From NCBI RefSeq assembly GCF_001484765.1, contig NZ_KQ947381.1:1-47438 (forward strand): a stretch of DNA of 47,438 bases, given 5' to 3'. The notes under the pieces are model-generated. The model had not been told where the DNA came from, searched no databases, and worked only from the letters and a program-made list of their open reading frames with translations. The first letter of the stretch is position 1, and every line of letters starts with the position of its first letter. The DNA comes from Entomohabitans teleogrylli. Its GTDB lineage: Bacteria; Pseudomonadota; Gammaproteobacteria; Enterobacterales; Enterobacteriaceae. This document shows, piece by piece, positions 45,898 to 47,438 of the stretch. The position numbers and the translations under genes were made by a program.

Positions 45898-46650
45898 ATG
45901 ACCATCCAGAATCTTATTTGCGATATTGACGGCGTGCTGATGCACGATAACGTCGCTGTTCCGGGCGCGGCGGAATTCCTGGCGCGCGTCCTTGAGAAAG
46001 GTCTGCCGCTGGTGCTGCTGACCAACTACCCTTCCCAGACCGGGCAGGATCTGGCAAACCGTTTTTCATCGGCGGGTATTGATGTGCCGGACAGTGTGTT
46101 CTATACCTCGGCCATGGCCACTGCCGATTTCCTGCGCCGTCAGGAAGGCAAGAAAGCCTATGTGGTTGGCGAAGGGGCATTGATCCACGAACTGTATAAA
46201 GCCGGTTTTACCATCACCGATATCAATCCGGATTTTGTTATCGTCGGGGAGACTCGCTCCTACAACTGGGAGATGATGCACAAGGCGGCCTATTTTGTCG
46301 CCAACGGGGCGCGTTTTATCGCCACGAACCCGGATACCCACGGGCGCGGTTATTACCCGGCCTGCGGCGCGCTGTGCGCGGGTATCGAGAAAATCTCCGG
46401 CCGCAAGCCATTTTATGTTGGTAAGCCGAGTCCGTGGATCATTCGCGCGGCGCTGAACAAGATGCAGGCCCACTCCGAGCAAACCGTTATTATTGGCGAT
46501 AATTTACGCACCGACATTCTTGCTGGTTTTCAGGCCGGGCTGGAAACCATCCTGGTGTTATCCGGGGTTTCGACGCTGAATGATATTGATGCGATGCCGT
46601 TCCGGCCATCGTGGATTTATCCGTCGGTGGCGGAGATTGATGTGGTTTGA
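45898..46650 (+). CDS. nagD: nucleotide phosphatase NagD/UmpH (HAD superfamily)
   Basis: 250 residues, the E. coli length. HAD fold, subclass IIA: motif I ICDIDGVLMHDN, motif II LVLLTNYPSQTG, motif III Lys in VGKPSPWII and motif IV IIGDNLRTDI. In E. coli the enzyme (renamed UmpH) dephosphorylates UMP and other nucleoside monophosphates; a direct role in GlcNAc breakdown is not established. It is last in nagBACD, 60 nt after nagC. Confidence 0.97.
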   Translation: MTIQNLICDIDGVLMHDNVAVPGAAEFLARVLEKGLPLVLLTNYPSQTGQDLANRFSSAGIDVPDSVFYTSAMATADFLRRQEGKKAYVVGEGALIHELYKAGFTITDINPDFVIVGETRSYNWEMMHKAAYFVANGARFIATNPDTHGRGYYPACGALCAGIEKISGRKPFYVGKPSPWIIRAALNKMQAHSEQTVIIGDNLRTDILAGFQAGLETILVLSGVSTLNDIDAMPFRPSWIYPSVAEIDVV

Positions 46651-46712
46651 GGTTGTTTTGATTGGGTGGTGTGGTCAGTGTTGGTGTGAGGTGGTGCTGT
46701 TTTTCTGTTCAG

Positions 46713-46932
46713 GCGGTGAGTCGGATGTGAGTCTGAAGCTCCGCTTTTTTCCGTTCACTTTATGTCTGGTGCTCTTTGTTAACTCCGGTTATCAGTGAAC
46801 GGGTCGGGGAGCGTCCCGATCGCTCCCCGATACCCCTCGCGGCCCCGCAACGGAAATCGCCGCTTCGCGGTCCCCTCCACTCCCGGCTTTATCCCGCGGA
46901 CCGGGCATGACTCGACTTCCTGTCTCGGTATA
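46713..46932. repeat. GC-rich structured repeat, copy 1
   Basis: Two blocks: A (46713-46757, starting GCGGTGAGTCGGATG) and B (46751-46932). B carries the perfect 10-bp dyad TCGGGGAGCG / CGCTCCCCGA (46804-46830, 7-nt loop). Both recur downstream. An 83-codon frame across B and beyond exists but shows no sign of being a gene. Confidence 0.8.
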
Positions 46933-46975
46933 CCGGCTGGCATCGGTCTGTGGTGTTACTGTTTTTTCCGCTCAC

Positions 46976-47243
46976 GCGGTGAGTCGGATGTGAGTCTGAA
47001 GCTCCGCTTTTTTCCGTTCATGATGTCAGTCGGGAATTGTGTCTGATGCACCGCTGTTTTTCCGTTCACTTTATGTTTAGTGCTTTTTGCTGACTCCGGT
47101 CATCAGTGAACGGGTCGGGGAGCGTCCCGCTCGCTCCCCGACACCCCTCGCGGCCCCGCAAGGGAAATCGCCGCTTCGCGGTCCCCTCCACTCCCGGCCT
47201 TATCCCGCGGACCGGGCATGACTCGACGTCCTGTCTCGGCATG
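46976..47243. repeat. GC-rich structured repeat, copy 2
   Basis: Block A recurs at 46976-47020 (offset 263 bp) and block B at 47062-47243 (offset 311 bp), so about 48 bp of extra sequence separates A from B in this copy. B differs from copy 1 at about 12 of 182 positions by eye, and its 10-bp dyad (47115-47141) keeps both arms unchanged while the loop varies. Confidence 0.8.
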
Positions 47244-47305
47244 CCCTCCCGGCGCCATCCATGGCGCCTGGTCCTTGTCTCGCGGCCTTCGTTACAGCGA
47301 TTTCC

Positions 47306-47325
47306 AGCGGGGGATATGCCCCGCT
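47306..47325 (+). terminator. hairpin beyond the repeats
   Basis: AGCGGGG-GATATG-CCCCGCT is a perfect 7-bp stem with a 6-nt loop followed by GCCATTTTATT. It could end transcription on the plus strand. A perfect palindrome, GGCGCCAT-CC-ATGGCGCC, lies about 40 bp upstream. Confidence 0.4.
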
Positions 47326-47391
47326 GCCATTTTATTGTCTGGTTTGCAGCACCATTATCGCGGTAAGACTGGTTTAATTCTTTGAAAAATA

Positions 47392-47438
47392 GCGGGAAGT
47401 CTGCGGGAAGTCTGCGGGAAGTCTGCGGGAAGTCTGCG
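47392..47438. repeat. 11-bp tandem repeat, continues past the right edge
   Basis: Four exact copies of GCGGGAAGTCT (47392-47402, 47403-47413, 47414-47424, 47425-47435) and the start of a fifth. The total length is unknown because the window ends inside the array. Confidence 0.92.

Noticed and set aside
46795-47366. Two related frames (83 and 86 codons) with the shared start MNGSGSV inside the terminal repeats
   Set aside because: They differ mainly at amino-acid-changing positions, have no ribosome binding site, and simply follow the repeat; no sign of protein selection.
47392-47438. CRISPR array
   Set aside because: Units of 11 bp are contiguous with no spacers.

Overview
The window is chromosomal DNA from a member of the Enterobacteriaceae. 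Almost every housekeeping gene has a close E. coli/Salmonella counterpart of the same length and in the same relative order (nei, pxpBC, ybgI, phr, ybgA, ybfA, kdpFABCDE, pgm, seqA, ybfF, ybfE, fldA, fur, chiP, glnS, nagE, nagBACD). Most of the DNA is GC-rich. I cannot name the genus. Comparisons with E. coli are from memory, not from an alignment run here.

Layout. 1-4.5 kb (all minus): a long trimeric autotransporter adhesin that runs off the left edge, a small exported TPR-like protein and a LuxR-type regulator, headed by about 0.85 kb of AT-rich non-coding DNA. 5.4-11.3 kb (minus): nei, pxpC, pxpB, ybgI, phr, ybgA, ybfA; pxpA is missing from its usual place and ybgA is the long two-domain form. 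11.5-19.5 kb (plus): the complete high-affinity K+ uptake system kdpFABC with its sensor and regulator kdpDE, preceded by a recognisable KdpE site. 19.5-25 kb (minus): a TauABC-like sulfonate ABC transporter, an Asp/Glu-family racemase, a CuyA/D-cysteine desulfhydrase-family PLP enzyme and a LysR regulator, read here as a cysteate/sulfur amino acid scavenging cluster. A divergent adenine deaminase follows. This block sits where E. coli has potE-speF.

26.9-32 kb holds pgm and seqA (minus), then ybfF, ybfE, fldA and fur (plus). The leader of fur has lost the open frame that matches E. coli uof. Between fur and the chitin genes is an accessory stretch: a duplicated terminator, a long perfect hairpin, a YaiV/IprA-like regulator and a small lipoprotein resembling T6SS immunity proteins.

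33.5-46.6 kb is an amino-sugar region: chb (chitobiase) and chiP (chitoporin), glnS, nagE, and the divergent nagBACD operon. Chitobiose enters through ChiP, Chb cleaves it to GlcNAc, NagE imports and phosphorylates GlcNAc, NagA deacetylates it and NagB deaminates it to fructose-6-P. NagC represses, and I find NagC-like operator pairs at both nagE/nagB and chiP, plus a conserved ChiX sRNA target at the chiP ribosome binding site. The last 0.8 kb has no convincing gene: it holds two copies of a GC-rich structured repeat and an 11-bp tandem repeat that runs off the right edge. No tRNA, rRNA, CRISPR array, transposase or prophage gene was seen.
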